Source: Pseudomonadota bacterium
Lineage (GTDB): Bacteria > Pseudomonadota > Alphaproteobacteria > Rhizobiales > Phreatobacteraceae
Length of the DNA: 24,915 bases
Direction of reading: 5' to 3'
Assembly (NCBI GenBank): GCA_023416965.1
Contig: JAEZGJ010000209.1
Location: 1-24,915, forward strand
The notes under the pieces are model-generated. The model was not told where the DNA came from. It did no database searches and saw only the letters and a program-made list of their open reading frames with translations. Positions within the stretch are counted from its first letter, which is position 1. Each line of letters opens with the position of its first letter. Shown here one piece after another: positions 1 to 7,216 of this stretch. The translations under genes were made by a program, and so were the position numbers.

Positions 1-87
1 GGCTGGTTCGAGGACTACAACACCGTCCACCCGCACTCTGGCCTGCGCATGCTCTCCCCGCGAGAGTTCATCGCTCAGAGTGCCTAG
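1..87 (+). CDS. IS3-family transposase, C-terminal end (partial)
   Basis: Frame 1 reads GWFEDYNTVHPHSGLRMLSP followed by REFIAQSA and a TAG stop. The pattern W(F/I)xxYNxxHPHSxLxxxSPxEF is the typical C-terminus of the integrase-core (DDE) transposase OrfB of IS3-family elements. Only 28 residues lie inside the window. The catalytic residues are outside it, so intactness of the transposase cannot be judged. Confidence 0.85.
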   Translation, partial: GWFEDYNTVHPHSGLRMLSPREFIAQSA

Positions 88-127
88 ATCAACCGGCTAC
101 CTGTCCGGCGAAACGGGGTGCACTCCA
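1..127 (+). mobile_element. 3' end of an IS3-family insertion sequence
   Basis: The first 127 bases hold the last codons of an IS3-type transposase and about 40 bases of terminal sequence. Read inward from position 127 on the minus strand, the end begins TGGAGTGCACCCCG, and IS3-family ends usually start with TG. The boundary is also supported because integrase-like coding sequence on the minus strand stops making sense there. An alternative end at 122 also starts with TG. The rest of the element is to the left of the window, so neither the other inverted repeat nor a target duplication can be checked. Confidence 0.7.
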
Positions 128-1170
128 GTCGCATTCGTGATGTTTGCCGCAGCGAATATCTTCAGGACCTCTCTCTTTGTGCCCTGATAGTGACCATCGC
201 CAGAGCGAGCCGGGAAGACCCAATCGGTACCAGCCTCAACAGGAAGCGATCTCAGCTTCGCGATCACCCAGCCGCCGATCGGCCTGACGCTCTTGCCCGT
301 CTTGGTGTCGCCCAGGCGCAGACATGACCCTTCCGGATCAATCTCGCTTTGCTTGAGCCCAGCAATCTCCCCGAGCCGGCAGCCCGTAACCGCAAGCAGC
401 AAAACGATGGTCACCGCGCTGTGATTGAAGGAGCGGCCCTCAGCATCCGTCCCCGACTTCAAAACTACTCCGAGGCGATTAAGCTCGTCCTCAGACAGGA
501 ACCGATCTCGGCTTTCGCCCCGGTATCGTTCAGTGCCTTGCACGGGGTTCGACGCCACATACCCGCGCCGGCTTGCCCAAGTGAATATCCCGGATAGGAG
601 GTCGGCAACGCGAGATGCCGCGCCAGAGCCTCCACGGACGATCGCGCGGCCTCTCCGACCTGTCTTGACGCTGGTGGCGGTCTTGCCTGCGCTGATGTCG
701 TCGATCATTCGGAGGATGTCTGCGCGGGTCACGCTGTTCGCCGGCATCTGACCAATGAGTGGCTTGATGTGGCGCTCGATCCTGCCGACATCGATGGCAA
801 GGGTACTCATCTTCTTCGGACGCCTAAAGCGCGTGAGGACTCTCCCAGAATTTGCTGCCTCAAGGTAGCGATCGCATAGGGCAGAGACGGCGAGTTCAGG
901 CTTTTTGTTGGCCTCCGCGATGGGGTCGAGACCGGCCGCAATCTGGCCGAGCAACTCCTTTGCCTTGGCCCGGGCCGTGTCCACAGTCCACGGCGAACCG
1001 AAGCGGCCGATGGTGATCCAGCGCGCCTTCCGCGCGACGACGGTCTTCAGGATGAATGTCTTGGCGGAGCGCTGACACCGCACCCCGAAGCCAGACACCG
1101 CCCCCCGTCCGGCGTCCCAAAGAACGGCGCCTTTGGCGAGGTTGTCCACGTCTGTCTTAGTGATGCCCAC
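97..1170 (-). pseudogene. Tyrosine-type site-specific integrase, C-terminus lost at an IS junction
   Basis: This is a phage or genomic-island integrase of the P4 type, which would recombine the element with a tRNA gene. An N-terminal arm-binding region (about residues 1-85), a SAM-like core-binding region (about 95-210) and the start of the catalytic domain are visible. Catalytic Arg265 (in TGCRLGEIAGL) and the beta-hairpin Lys290 (in DTKTGKS) are present. The HxLR box, the second His and the nucleophilic Tyr are absent. Native sequence ends near residue 348, and the last nine residues (GVHPVSPDR) are read from the IS end. The start is GTG at 1170 with GGAG about 6 bases upstream. The length of 357 residues is short for a family usually near 400. 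The gene faces away from the tRNA fragment at 1312-1361. It should be inactive unless the missing part is supplied elsewhere. Confidence 0.88.
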
Positions 1171-1252
1171 GTCATGCTCCGTCAGACCTAGCTACTTTCT
1201 AGCAACTTCTCGAGCGGGAAGCGAGGGGACATCCAAAGGCACAGGAGGATAA

Positions 1253-1297
1253 ATGAGTTATGAAAAGGTTGACAAAAATGATACTTCGGGACTTTAG
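1253..1297 (+). other. Micro-ORF of 14 codons with a very strong ribosome binding site
   Basis: A perfect AGGAGG lies four bases before ATG (AGGAGGATAAATG). It opens a reading frame of MSYEKVDKNDTSGL before TAG. It sits in the AT-rich strip between the integrase and the tRNA fragment. It could be the remnant of a gene start from the element, such as an excisionase or cargo gene, a leader peptide, or chance. No homology is recognisable in so short a peptide. Confidence 0.3.
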
Positions 1298-1311
1298 GAG
1301 ATATCGGAAAA

Positions 1312-1361
1312 CTACGTTGACATCGTAGGGGTCACTGGTTCGATCCCAGTCGTGCCCACCA
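1312..1361 (+). other. 3' fragment of tRNA-Val(GAC): attachment-site remnant
   Basis: The fragment contains a full anticodon arm (CTACG, loop TTGACAT, CGTAG; anticodon GAC at 1319-1321). A 5-base variable loop follows, then a full T arm (ACTGG, TTCGATC, CCAGT), the 3' acceptor strand CGTGCCC, discriminator A and encoded CCA. Immediately upstream there is no D arm and no matching 5' acceptor strand, only AT-rich element sequence, so it cannot fold into a tRNA. A truncated tRNA 3' end beside an integrase gene is the usual mark of a displaced attachment site. The intact tRNA-Val should sit at the other end of the element, to the left. Confidence 0.85.
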
Positions 1362-1365
1362 TTCA

Positions 1366-1405
1366 AAACCCTCGCCCGGCCTTCCGGTCCGGCGGGGGTT
1401 TTTCT
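1366..1405 (+). terminator. Rho-independent terminator of the tRNA-Val locus
   Basis: After the tRNA fragment, an AACCCTCGCC arm and a GGCGGGGGTT arm form a GC-rich hairpin with one wobble pair and a small bulge. The hairpin is followed by a run of T. It most likely terminated the original tRNA transcript before the element separated the tRNA halves. Confidence 0.7.
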
Positions 1406-1607
1406 TTGCGCGCCGGGTGGCCGGCGAGGCGCTAGCCGTCCGGGCAACCGGCCTTTGCGTGGCGTGCTGGGCGGGCTGGGCCAGCCGCGCGACGGGATGT
1501 ACCGCAAGGCGCAGACAACAGGACCAGGCTGCTCGACCGGGTGGGGCGAGGTTGCGGTGCCGATGCCTGGCCGAGGAACACCTGCGCACCTTCCGCGTTC
1601 ATCCGGC

Positions 1608-1973
1608 ATGCCCCAACCGCGGACCCGTCGAACGGCGAAAGGTCTGGCGGGCGCCGTCTTCGCGCTCGCCCTCGGAGGCTGCGCGTCGAACTACGCAACC
1701 CAGGGGCCGCTGACCGTCAACTCCGACCTCCCGCCGGATTACATCGCCTCCTGCGTCGAAAGCCTGTTCAACACGCGCCTCCCCCTCGTCCGCCGCTCAC
1801 CGCTCATCGGCGGCACGCTGATCAAGGTGGTGGACCTCAACGATCGCGCCATCGCCGCCGTCAGCGTCCTCAGCCGGGACGGCGAGACGCGGGTCGCCTT
1901 CGTCTCCGACCACGCGGACCGCTTCTTCTACGAACACCTGTTCCGCCAGTGCGTGGCGGTGCCCGGACGCTGA
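1608..1973 (+). CDS. Small lipoprotein of unknown function
   Basis: This encodes 121 residues starting MPQPRTRRTAKGLAG. The N-terminus is basic, then hydrophobic, and ends in the lipobox LALGGC with the modified cysteine at Cys25, so export and lipid anchoring are expected. The mature part (about 97 residues) has a short hydrophilic linker and a compact mixed domain with DRAIAAVSVLSRDGETRVAF and a C-terminal FFYEHLFRQC segment. The open frame extends up to 51 codons further upstream, but I chose ATG 1608 because it puts the lipobox at the correct distance from the N-terminus. I do not recognise the family. It precedes the acyl-carrier-protein operon by 70 bases and may be co-transcribed with it. 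Confidence 0.7.
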   Translation: MPQPRTRRTAKGLAGAVFALALGGCASNYATQGPLTVNSDLPPDYIASCVESLFNTRLPLVRRSPLIGGTLIKVVDLNDRAIAAVSVLSRDGETRVAFVSDHADRFFYEHLFRQCVAVPGR

Positions 1974-2043
1974 CTGCGCGTGCGGGGCAGCGGCGGCGTC
2001 GCGGATGGATTATGATCGGCCCCGAGGCGAATCGGGGCAGGAC

Positions 2044-2343
2044 ATGACGGCAGAGGCGGCAGCCCGCGACATCGAGGCGAAGATCCGCGACCTCGTGGCC
2101 TTCATCACCGGCGAGGAGGCCGCCGGCTACGACGCCTCGTCCCCGCTCATCGGCGAGAAGGCCGTGGTGGACTCGCAAGGCCTGCTCGAAGTCATGCTGG
2201 GACTGGAGGACTATGCCGGCGAGCGCTTCGGCAAGCCCTTCGACTGGATGAACGACGCCGCCTTCTCCTCCTCCCGCAGCCCCTTCCGCACCATCGGCAC
2301 GCTTGCAGCCCATATGGGCGCGCAGATGGTGGACGGCGCGTGA
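2044..2343 (+). CDS. Acyl carrier protein
   Basis: This is a 99-residue acidic helical protein. The 4'-phosphopantetheine attachment site is visible as VVDSQGLLEVMLGLED, with Ser44 as the acceptor. The usual residue after the serine is Leu or Met; here it is Gln. The helix-II pattern (LLExMLxLEDxxGERFG) fits the family. I chose ATG 2044, preceded by GGGGCAGG, over an in-frame ATG at 2005, which would add a 13-residue tail. The stop overlaps the GTG start of the next gene (GTGA), so translation is coupled. It presumably carries an acyl group activated by the ligase at 3023 and acted on by the reductase at 2340. It is not next to fab genes, which argues for a dedicated rather than housekeeping ACP. 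Confidence 0.8.
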   Translation: MTAEAAARDIEAKIRDLVAFITGEEAAGYDASSPLIGEKAVVDSQGLLEVMLGLEDYAGERFGKPFDWMNDAAFSSSRSPFRTIGTLAAHMGAQMVDGA

Positions 2344-3023
2344 GGCGCACGCTCCTCGTCACCGGAGCGAGCCGCGGCCTCGGCCGCGCCATCGCCGAAC
2401 GGGCGCTCGCCACGGGCTACGACGTCGTCGGCCTCGCCCGGACGGAGGTCGAGGCGCCCTTCCCCGTCCATGCCTGCGACGTCGCCGACGCCGCGGCGGT
2501 CAAGGCGGCCGCCGCCCTGATCCCGCGCGAGACGCCGCTCTGGGGCGTCGTCAATGCCGCCGGCATCGCCTCCATGAACCTCGCCTTGATGACGCCGCCC
2601 GCCACGGTGCAGAAGGTGATCGCCACCAACCTCATGGGCGCCATCCACGTGTCCCAGGCCTTCGCGCCGGCGATGGTCCGTGCCAGGGGCGGGCGCATCA
2701 TCCACTTCTCCACCATCGCCGTGCCGCTCGGCCTGGCGGGCGAAGCCGTCTATGTCGCCTCCAAGGCGGGCGTCGAGGGCTTTGCCCGCACCTTTGCCCG
2801 CGAGGTCGCGGGCTTCGGCGTCACCGTCAACTGCATCGCGCCGGGGCCGATCGACACCGATCTCATCGCCAAGGTGCCGGCGGAGGCCATCGACCGCATC
2901 GTTCGCCGCCAGGTGGTGCAGCGCAAGGGCACGCCCGAGGACGTCTGGAACGTTGCCGCCTTTCTCCTCTCCGACGCGGCCGGCATGATCTCCGGCCAGG
3001 TTCTTGCCGTCGGCGGGGCGTGA
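2340..3023 (+). CDS. SDR-family oxidoreductase (3-oxoacyl-ACP reductase FabG-like)
   Basis: This 227-residue classical short-chain dehydrogenase/reductase has all the expected landmarks. These are the cofactor-binding TGASRGLG (residues 8-15), NAAG (72-75), catalytic Asn97, Ser124, Tyr138 and Lys142 (YxxxK) and PGPIDTD (169-174). Arg12 in the glycine motif suggests NADPH use. The GTG start overlaps the upstream ACP stop, and the stop overlaps the ATG of the ligase (TGATG). Sitting between an ACP and an acyl ligase, it most likely reduces a 3-oxoacyl thioester, but the substrate cannot be read from sequence. Confidence 0.88.
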   Translation: MRRTLLVTGASRGLGRAIAERALATGYDVVGLARTEVEAPFPVHACDVADAAAVKAAAALIPRETPLWGVVNAAGIASMNLALMTPPATVQKVIATNLMGAIHVSQAFAPAMVRARGGRIIHFSTIAVPLGLAGEAVYVASKAGVEGFARTFAREVAGFGVTVNCIAPGPIDTDLIAKVPAEAIDRIVRRQVVQRKGTPEDVWNVAAFLLSDAAGMISGQVLAVGGA

Positions 3024-4327
3024 TGACAGGGCTCGTCGACGAGATCCTCGCCCGTCAGGCTGATCCCTCCCGGCCCTTCCTCGTCGCGGCGGCCGGCAGC
3101 CTCGCCTTTTCGGACATCGCCGCGGCCAAGGGTCCGGACCTCTCCGCCATCGCCCCGGGCGACGTGGTGGCCCTGGTCGGCGATTTCGAGCCGGCGAGTG
3201 TCGCGACGCTGCTGCGCCTCGTCGATGCGAGGGCCGTCGTCGTGCCGCTGACACGGCAGACTGCGGGGGACCATCCCTATTTCCATCAGGCGGCCCATGT
3301 GAACGCCGTCATCGAGGGTGGCGTGGTGACCCGCGGGCCGCAGCAGGGCCTCGACCACCCGATGCTCTCCGAGCTCCGCTCGCGCGGCCATCCCGGCCTC
3401 GTGCTGTTCTCCTCGGGCACGACGGGCCGCCCGAAGGCGATCCTCCACGACTTCGCGCCCTTCCTCGCCCGCTTCCGCACCCCGCGCGAGGCGCTGGTGA
3501 CCATGAGCTTCCTGATGTTCGACCATATCGGCGGCATCAACACGCTCCTCCACACGCTGTTCAACAACGGCCGCATCGTCGTGCCCTCACGGCGCACCGC
3601 CGAGGCGGTGGTCGCCGAGATCATGAAGCATGGCGTCGAACTGCTGCCGACGACGCCGACCTTCCTGCGCATGGCGCTGATGAGCGGCCTCCTGCCGCGC
3701 CTCAACGGCTCGGCGCTGCGCGTCGTCACCTATGGCACCGAGCGGATGGACGAGCCGACGCTGCGCGCGCTCTGCGAGGCCCTGCCGGCGGTCGACTTCC
3801 GCCAGACCTACGGCATGTCCGAGCTCGGCATCCTCCGTGTGAAGTCCGAGGCCCGCGACAGCCTGTTCATGAAGGTCGGCGGCGAGGGCGTCGAGACGCG
3901 CGTGCGCGGCGACGGCGTACTGGAGATCCGCGCCGCCAACCGGATGATCGGCTATCTGAACGCCCCCTCGCCCTTCTCCGAGGACGGCTGGTACGACACC
4001 CGCGACGTGGTCGAGACGAAGGGCGAGTTCATCCGCATCGTCGGCCGCACCAGCGACGTCATCAATGTCGGCGGCCAGAAGATCCTGCCCGGCGAGATCG
4101 AGCGGGTGGCGCTGCTCCATCCCGGGGTCGAGCTCGCCGCCGCCTGGGGCGGGCGCAACCCGATCACCGGCGAGCATATCGAGGTGACGGTGCAGCCGCG
4201 TCCCGGCGAGAGCCTGACGCGCGAGGACATGATGCGCCATTTCCGCGCCCACCTGCCGCCCGGGCTCCACCCCCACCGCGTGCGCTTCGGCGAGGTGGCG
4301 GTGGGGCACCGGTTCAAGCGGCTTTAG
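3023..4327 (+). CDS. AMP-binding acyl-CoA/acyl-ACP synthetase, short form
   Basis: This 434-residue member of the ANL adenylating superfamily activates a carboxylic acid as acyl-AMP and passes it to a thiol. The P-loop LFSSGTTGRPK is at 128-138, the aromatic A5 motif YGMSE at 263-267, the A7 motif GWYDTRD at 322-328, and the hinge region (GRTSDVINVGGQK, ending at Lys353) follows. The N-terminal half is shorter than in most members (usually about 500 residues). At the C-terminus, where PxxxxGKxxR should supply the catalytic lysine, the sequence reads VAVGHRFKRL and stops, with His429 at the lysine position. ATG 3023 overlaps the reductase stop. The neighbouring ACP is the likely thiol acceptor. 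Confidence 0.85.
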   Translation: MTGLVDEILARQADPSRPFLVAAAGSLAFSDIAAAKGPDLSAIAPGDVVALVGDFEPASVATLLRLVDARAVVVPLTRQTAGDHPYFHQAAHVNAVIEGGVVTRGPQQGLDHPMLSELRSRGHPGLVLFSSGTTGRPKAILHDFAPFLARFRTPREALVTMSFLMFDHIGGINTLLHTLFNNGRIVVPSRRTAEAVVAEIMKHGVELLPTTPTFLRMALMSGLLPRLNGSALRVVTYGTERMDEPTLRALCEALPAVDFRQTYGMSELGILRVKSEARDSLFMKVGGEGVETRVRGDGVLEIRAANRMIGYLNAPSPFSEDGWYDTRDVVETKGEFIRIVGRTSDVINVGGQKILPGEIERVALLHPGVELAAAWGGRNPITGEHIEVTVQPRPGESLTREDMMRHFRAHLPPGLHPHRVRFGEVAVGHRFKRL

Positions 4328-4349
4328 GCGCGAGGAGTCTCAGGGCCCC

Positions 4350-5279
4350 TCACGCCTGCTGATAGTTGAGCAGCAGCCCGGAATTCTCCCATTCCGTCGC
4401 CACCAGCCGGCCTGTCGAGGACAGCGTGATGTAGGCGGTGCGCAGTTCCGGCCCGCCGAAGGCGATGTTGGTGACCCAGCGCTCGCCCGGCACGGGAATG
4501 TGGCGCCACTCGCCCGTGTCCGGCTCGATCACCGTGATGCCGCCATTGACCAGCGTCGCGACGCAGACATTGCCGTCCGCATCCACGGCGAGGGAATCGA
4601 AGCGGTTGTAGCCGCCGATCCCCGCCACGATCCGCCCGCCATGCGGCGAGGGGAAGGGGTGGCGGCGGATCTTTCCCGGCCCGTCGAGGTCGAAGGCCCA
4701 GAGTCGCGCCGTCTCGGTCTCGGCGACATAGAGCACGGTCCCGTCCGGCGACAGGCCAATGCCGTTCGGCGTCACCATGGGATGGGCGAGTTCCGTGATG
4801 AAGGAGCCGTCGGCCCTGGCATAGTACACGCCGCCGCGGTCCATCTCGCGCGGCCGCGCCTTGCCCAGATCGGTGAAGTAGAAGCCGCCCTGGTCGTCGA
4901 AGACGATGTCGTTCGGGCCCTTGAACGGGCAGGCCTCGGAGGCGGTGTAGAGCACCTCCAGCGCGCCGGTGGAAAGGTCCAGCCGCTCGATCCGCCCGCC
5001 GGAATAATCGTCCGCCTGGCCGATGGGCAGCAGACCGCGGGCGTCGCCAGGCGGCGTCCATTTGAAGCCGCCGTTGTTGCAGATGTAGAGCTTGCCGTCC
5101 GGCCCGAGCGCGAGGCCGTTGGGTCCGCCGCCCTGGCGGGAGAGATGGCTCACCGTCCCGTCGGGAGCGACCTTGGTCACCGTGCCGCGGCCGATCTCGA
5201 CCAGCAGCACCGTGCCGTCGGCGAGAATGACGGGTCCCTCCGGGAAGAGAAGACCCGAGGCGAGTTCGCGAAATTCCAT
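4350..5279 (-). CDS. SMP-30/gluconolactonase/LRE family protein
   Basis: This 309-residue six-bladed beta-propeller of the SMP-30 family consists of enzymes that hydrolyse sugar-acid lactones and related esters using one divalent metal. Expected metal ligands can be placed at Glu14 (FPEGP), Asn172 (TPNGIGLSPDG) and Asp228 (FDSLAVDADGN). GPND at 121-124 supplies a substrate-side Asn. Repeated (P/A)DG turns mark the blades. There is no signal peptide, so it is cytoplasmic. The start at 5279 has a strong GGGAGGA seven bases upstream. It converges on the ligase operon, with 22 bases between stops. No sugar-catabolic neighbours are visible, so the substrate is unknown. Confidence 0.88.
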   Translation of the reverse strand: MEFRELASGLLFPEGPVILADGTVLLVEIGRGTVTKVAPDGTVSHLSRQGGGPNGLALGPDGKLYICNNGGFKWTPPGDARGLLPIGQADDYSGGRIERLDLSTGALEVLYTASEACPFKGPNDIVFDDQGGFYFTDLGKARPREMDRGGVYYARADGSFITELAHPMVTPNGIGLSPDGTVLYVAETETARLWAFDLDGPGKIRRHPFPSPHGGRIVAGIGGYNRFDSLAVDADGNVCVATLVNGGITVIEPDTGEWRHIPVPGERWVTNIAFGGPELRTAYITLSSTGRLVATEWENSGLLLNYQQA

Positions 5280-5474
5280 GTCGTCCTCCCGAGGCCGGCC
5301 CGTTCCGGGCTCTTGTCCGCCGCGCCGTCGCGCAGGGGCCGGTCCATCAGAGCACCGGCCCCGCCGGGAGGCGAGCCCGCCCGCCGCAGGGCAGCCAGTG
5401 GCGCGCCGAAGGTCGACATTGCGCCGTCACGCATCCTCGGGCTTGATGCCGCCCGTCGCGGCGCGGGAGACGGC

Positions 5475-5969
5475 ATGGCCACCGAGATCGAGCGCAAGTT
5501 CCTGGTGGCCGGCGACGGCTGGAAGAAGGCGCCGCGCGTGCGCACCCTCGCCCAGGGCTATCTCGCTTCCGGCCCCGCCTCGGTGCGCATCCGGATTCAG
5601 GACGGCGCCGCCACCCTCACCGTCAAGGGCGAGGCCGAGGACCTGGTGCGCGACGAGTTCGAATATGCCGTGCCGCTCGCCGATGCCGAGGCCATGCTGC
5701 GCCTCTGCCCCGAGCCGCCCATGGTGAAGAAGCGCCACGAGATCCTCCATGCTGGCAAGCTCTGGCAGGTCGACGTCTTCGAGGGCGCGCTTGCCGGCCT
5801 CGTCGTCGCCGAGGTGGAGCTTGAGCGGGCCGACGAGGTCATCACCCTGCCCGACTGGGTCGGCCGCGAGGTCACCTGTGACCGGCGCTACCGCAACTCG
5901 TCGTTGATCCGCCACGGCCTCGCGGGCCTGTCCCTCGACGGCGCCGCGCCTAAGCGCTGCACCGGCTGA
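5475..5969 (+). CDS. CYTH domain-containing protein (inorganic triphosphatase-like)
   Basis: This 164-residue protein has a single CYTH (triphosphate tunnel metalloenzyme) domain. The defining ExExK is at Glu4-Glu6-Lys8 (EIERKFLV). Basic tunnel residues follow: SVRIR (37-41), Lys51 and Lys85-Lys86-Arg87. The acidic pair Glu113 and Glu115 (VAEVELE) would hold the metals. Bacterial members with this layout usually hydrolyse inorganic tripolyphosphate. The C-terminal CHAD domain of the YgiF type is absent. The frame is open far upstream, but that part is antisense to the lactonase gene. ATG 5475, with GGGAGA upstream, places the motif at the N-terminus as in the family. Confidence 0.88.
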   Translation: MATEIERKFLVAGDGWKKAPRVRTLAQGYLASGPASVRIRIQDGAATLTVKGEAEDLVRDEFEYAVPLADAEAMLRLCPEPPMVKKRHEILHAGKLWQVDVFEGALAGLVVAEVELERADEVITLPDWVGREVTCDRRYRNSSLIRHGLAGLSLDGAAPKRCTG

Positions 5970-6062
5970 CCGCTGCGGCGTCTGGTCGCGACGGAGCGCC
6001 GGTGCTAGACCGGTAACGGTCCAAGGTTCCCCTGCATCCCCAGATCCCCAGAGAAGGCTCGG

Positions 6063-7199
6063 ATGTCCGTCGTCACCAGCATCGAAGATCTCCGCATTCT
6101 CGCCAAGCGGCGCGTCCCGCGCATGTTCTACGACTACGCCGATTCAGGCGCCTGGACCGAGAGCACCTACCGCGCCAACACCACGGACTTCGCCAAGATC
6201 AAGCTGCGCCAGCGCGTCGCCGTGGACATGCGCAACCGCACGCTCGCCACCGAGATGATCGGCCAGCCGGTCTCCATGCCGGTGGCCCTCGCCCCCACCG
6301 GCCTCACCGGCATGCAGCACGCCGACGGCGAGATCCTGGCGGCGCGGGCGGCCAACAGGGCGGGCATCCCCTTCACCCTGTCCACCATGAGCATCTGCTC
6401 CATCGAGGACATCGCTGAGGCCACCGGCAAGCCCTTCTGGTTCCAGCTCTACGTGATGCGCGACCGCGAATTCGCGGCCAACCTCATCGATCGGGCAAAG
6501 AAGGCGGGCTGCTCGGCCCTCGTCCTCACCCTCGACCTGCAGATCCTCGGCCAGCGCCACAAGGACATCAAGAACGGCCTCTCCGCGCCGCCGAAGCCGA
6601 CGGTCAAGAACCTCATCAACCTCGCCACCAAGCTGCGCTGGTGCTTAGGGATGCTCGGCACCAAGAGGCGCACCTTCGGCAACATCGTCGGCCACGCCAA
6701 GGGCGTCGACGACATGTCCTCGCTCTCCTCCTGGACCACCGAGCAGTTCGACCCGGCGCTGAACTGGGACGACGTGAAGTGGATCAAGGACCGCTGGGGC
6801 GGCAAGCTGATCCTCAAGGGCATCCTCGACGCCGAGGATGCCGAGCTCGCCCTCGGCTCCGGCGCCGACGCGCTGATCGTCTCCAACCACGGCGGCCGCC
6901 AGCTCGACGGCGCCATGTCCTCCATCGAGGCCCTGCCTGGCATCGTCCAGCAGGTCGGCTCGAAGATCGAGGTCCACATGGACGGCGGCATCCGCTCCGG
7001 CCAGGACGTCATCAAGGCGATCGCGCTGGGGGCGAAGGGCACCTATATCGGCCGCGCCTTCCTCTACGGCCTCGGCGCCATGGGCGAGGAGGGCGTCACC
7101 GCCGCCATCGAGATCATCCGCAAGGAGCTCGACATCACCATGGCGCTCTGCGGCCTGCGCGACATCAGGACGGTGGACGGCAACATCCTGGTGCGCTGA
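6063..7199 (+). CDS. lldD: FMN-dependent L-lactate dehydrogenase (alpha-hydroxy acid dehydrogenase)
   Basis: This 378-residue protein has the full TIM-barrel FMN domain of the L-lactate dehydrogenase/glycolate oxidase family. It oxidises L-lactate to pyruvate and passes electrons to the quinone pool, at the inner face of the membrane. FMN and substrate motifs include APTGLTGMQHADGE, QLYVMRD, the LKGI lysine, the catalytic base His276 in SNHGGRQLDG, and the phosphate-binding DGGIRSGQDV and GRAFLYG. Length matches LldD of other proteobacteria. No lactate permease or LldR-type regulator is adjacent, so the gene stands alone. Its stop lies inside a hairpin shared with the convergent gene. Other 2-hydroxy acids cannot be excluded as substrates. 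Confidence 0.92.
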   Translation: MSVVTSIEDLRILAKRRVPRMFYDYADSGAWTESTYRANTTDFAKIKLRQRVAVDMRNRTLATEMIGQPVSMPVALAPTGLTGMQHADGEILAARAANRAGIPFTLSTMSICSIEDIAEATGKPFWFQLYVMRDREFAANLIDRAKKAGCSALVLTLDLQILGQRHKDIKNGLSAPPKPTVKNLINLATKLRWCLGMLGTKRRTFGNIVGHAKGVDDMSSLSSWTTEQFDPALNWDDVKWIKDRWGGKLILKGILDAEDAELALGSGADALIVSNHGGRQLDGAMSSIEALPGIVQQVGSKIEVHMDGGIRSGQDVIKAIALGAKGTYIGRAFLYGLGAMGEEGVTAAIEIIRKELDITMALCGLRDIRTVDGNILVR

Positions 7200-7216
7200 C
7201 GGCTTCGCCTCAGCGC
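7193..7216. terminator. Hairpin spanning both stop codons of convergent genes
   Basis: GCGCTGA, a bulged C, GGC, loop TTC, GCC and TCAGCGC form a 10-bp stem. The left arm contains the lldD stop (7197-7199) and the right arm contains the stop of the minus-strand phosphoesterase (7210-7212). No T tract follows on either strand, so intrinsic termination is only possible, not shown. Confidence 0.45.

Noticed and set aside
1240..1361. A complete tRNA-Val gene
   Set aside because: No D arm and no 5' acceptor strand complementary to CGTGCCC are found upstream; only the 3' 50 bases exist.
1199..1609. Minus-strand ORF containing the peptide GHDWDRTSDPYDVN
   Set aside because: This part is the reverse translation of the tRNA fragment at 1312-1361, a frequent false gene call; the rest is antisense to GC-rich sequence.
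2303..3022. N-terminal extension of the acyl ligase
   Set aside because: It overlaps the reductase in another frame and has Arg/His-rich shadow composition; ATG 3023 overlaps the reductase stop as in coupled genes.
4500..5474. N-terminal extension of the CYTH protein by 325 codons
   Set aside because: The region is antisense to the SMP-30 gene; the ExExK motif belongs at the N-terminus, as obtained with ATG 5475.
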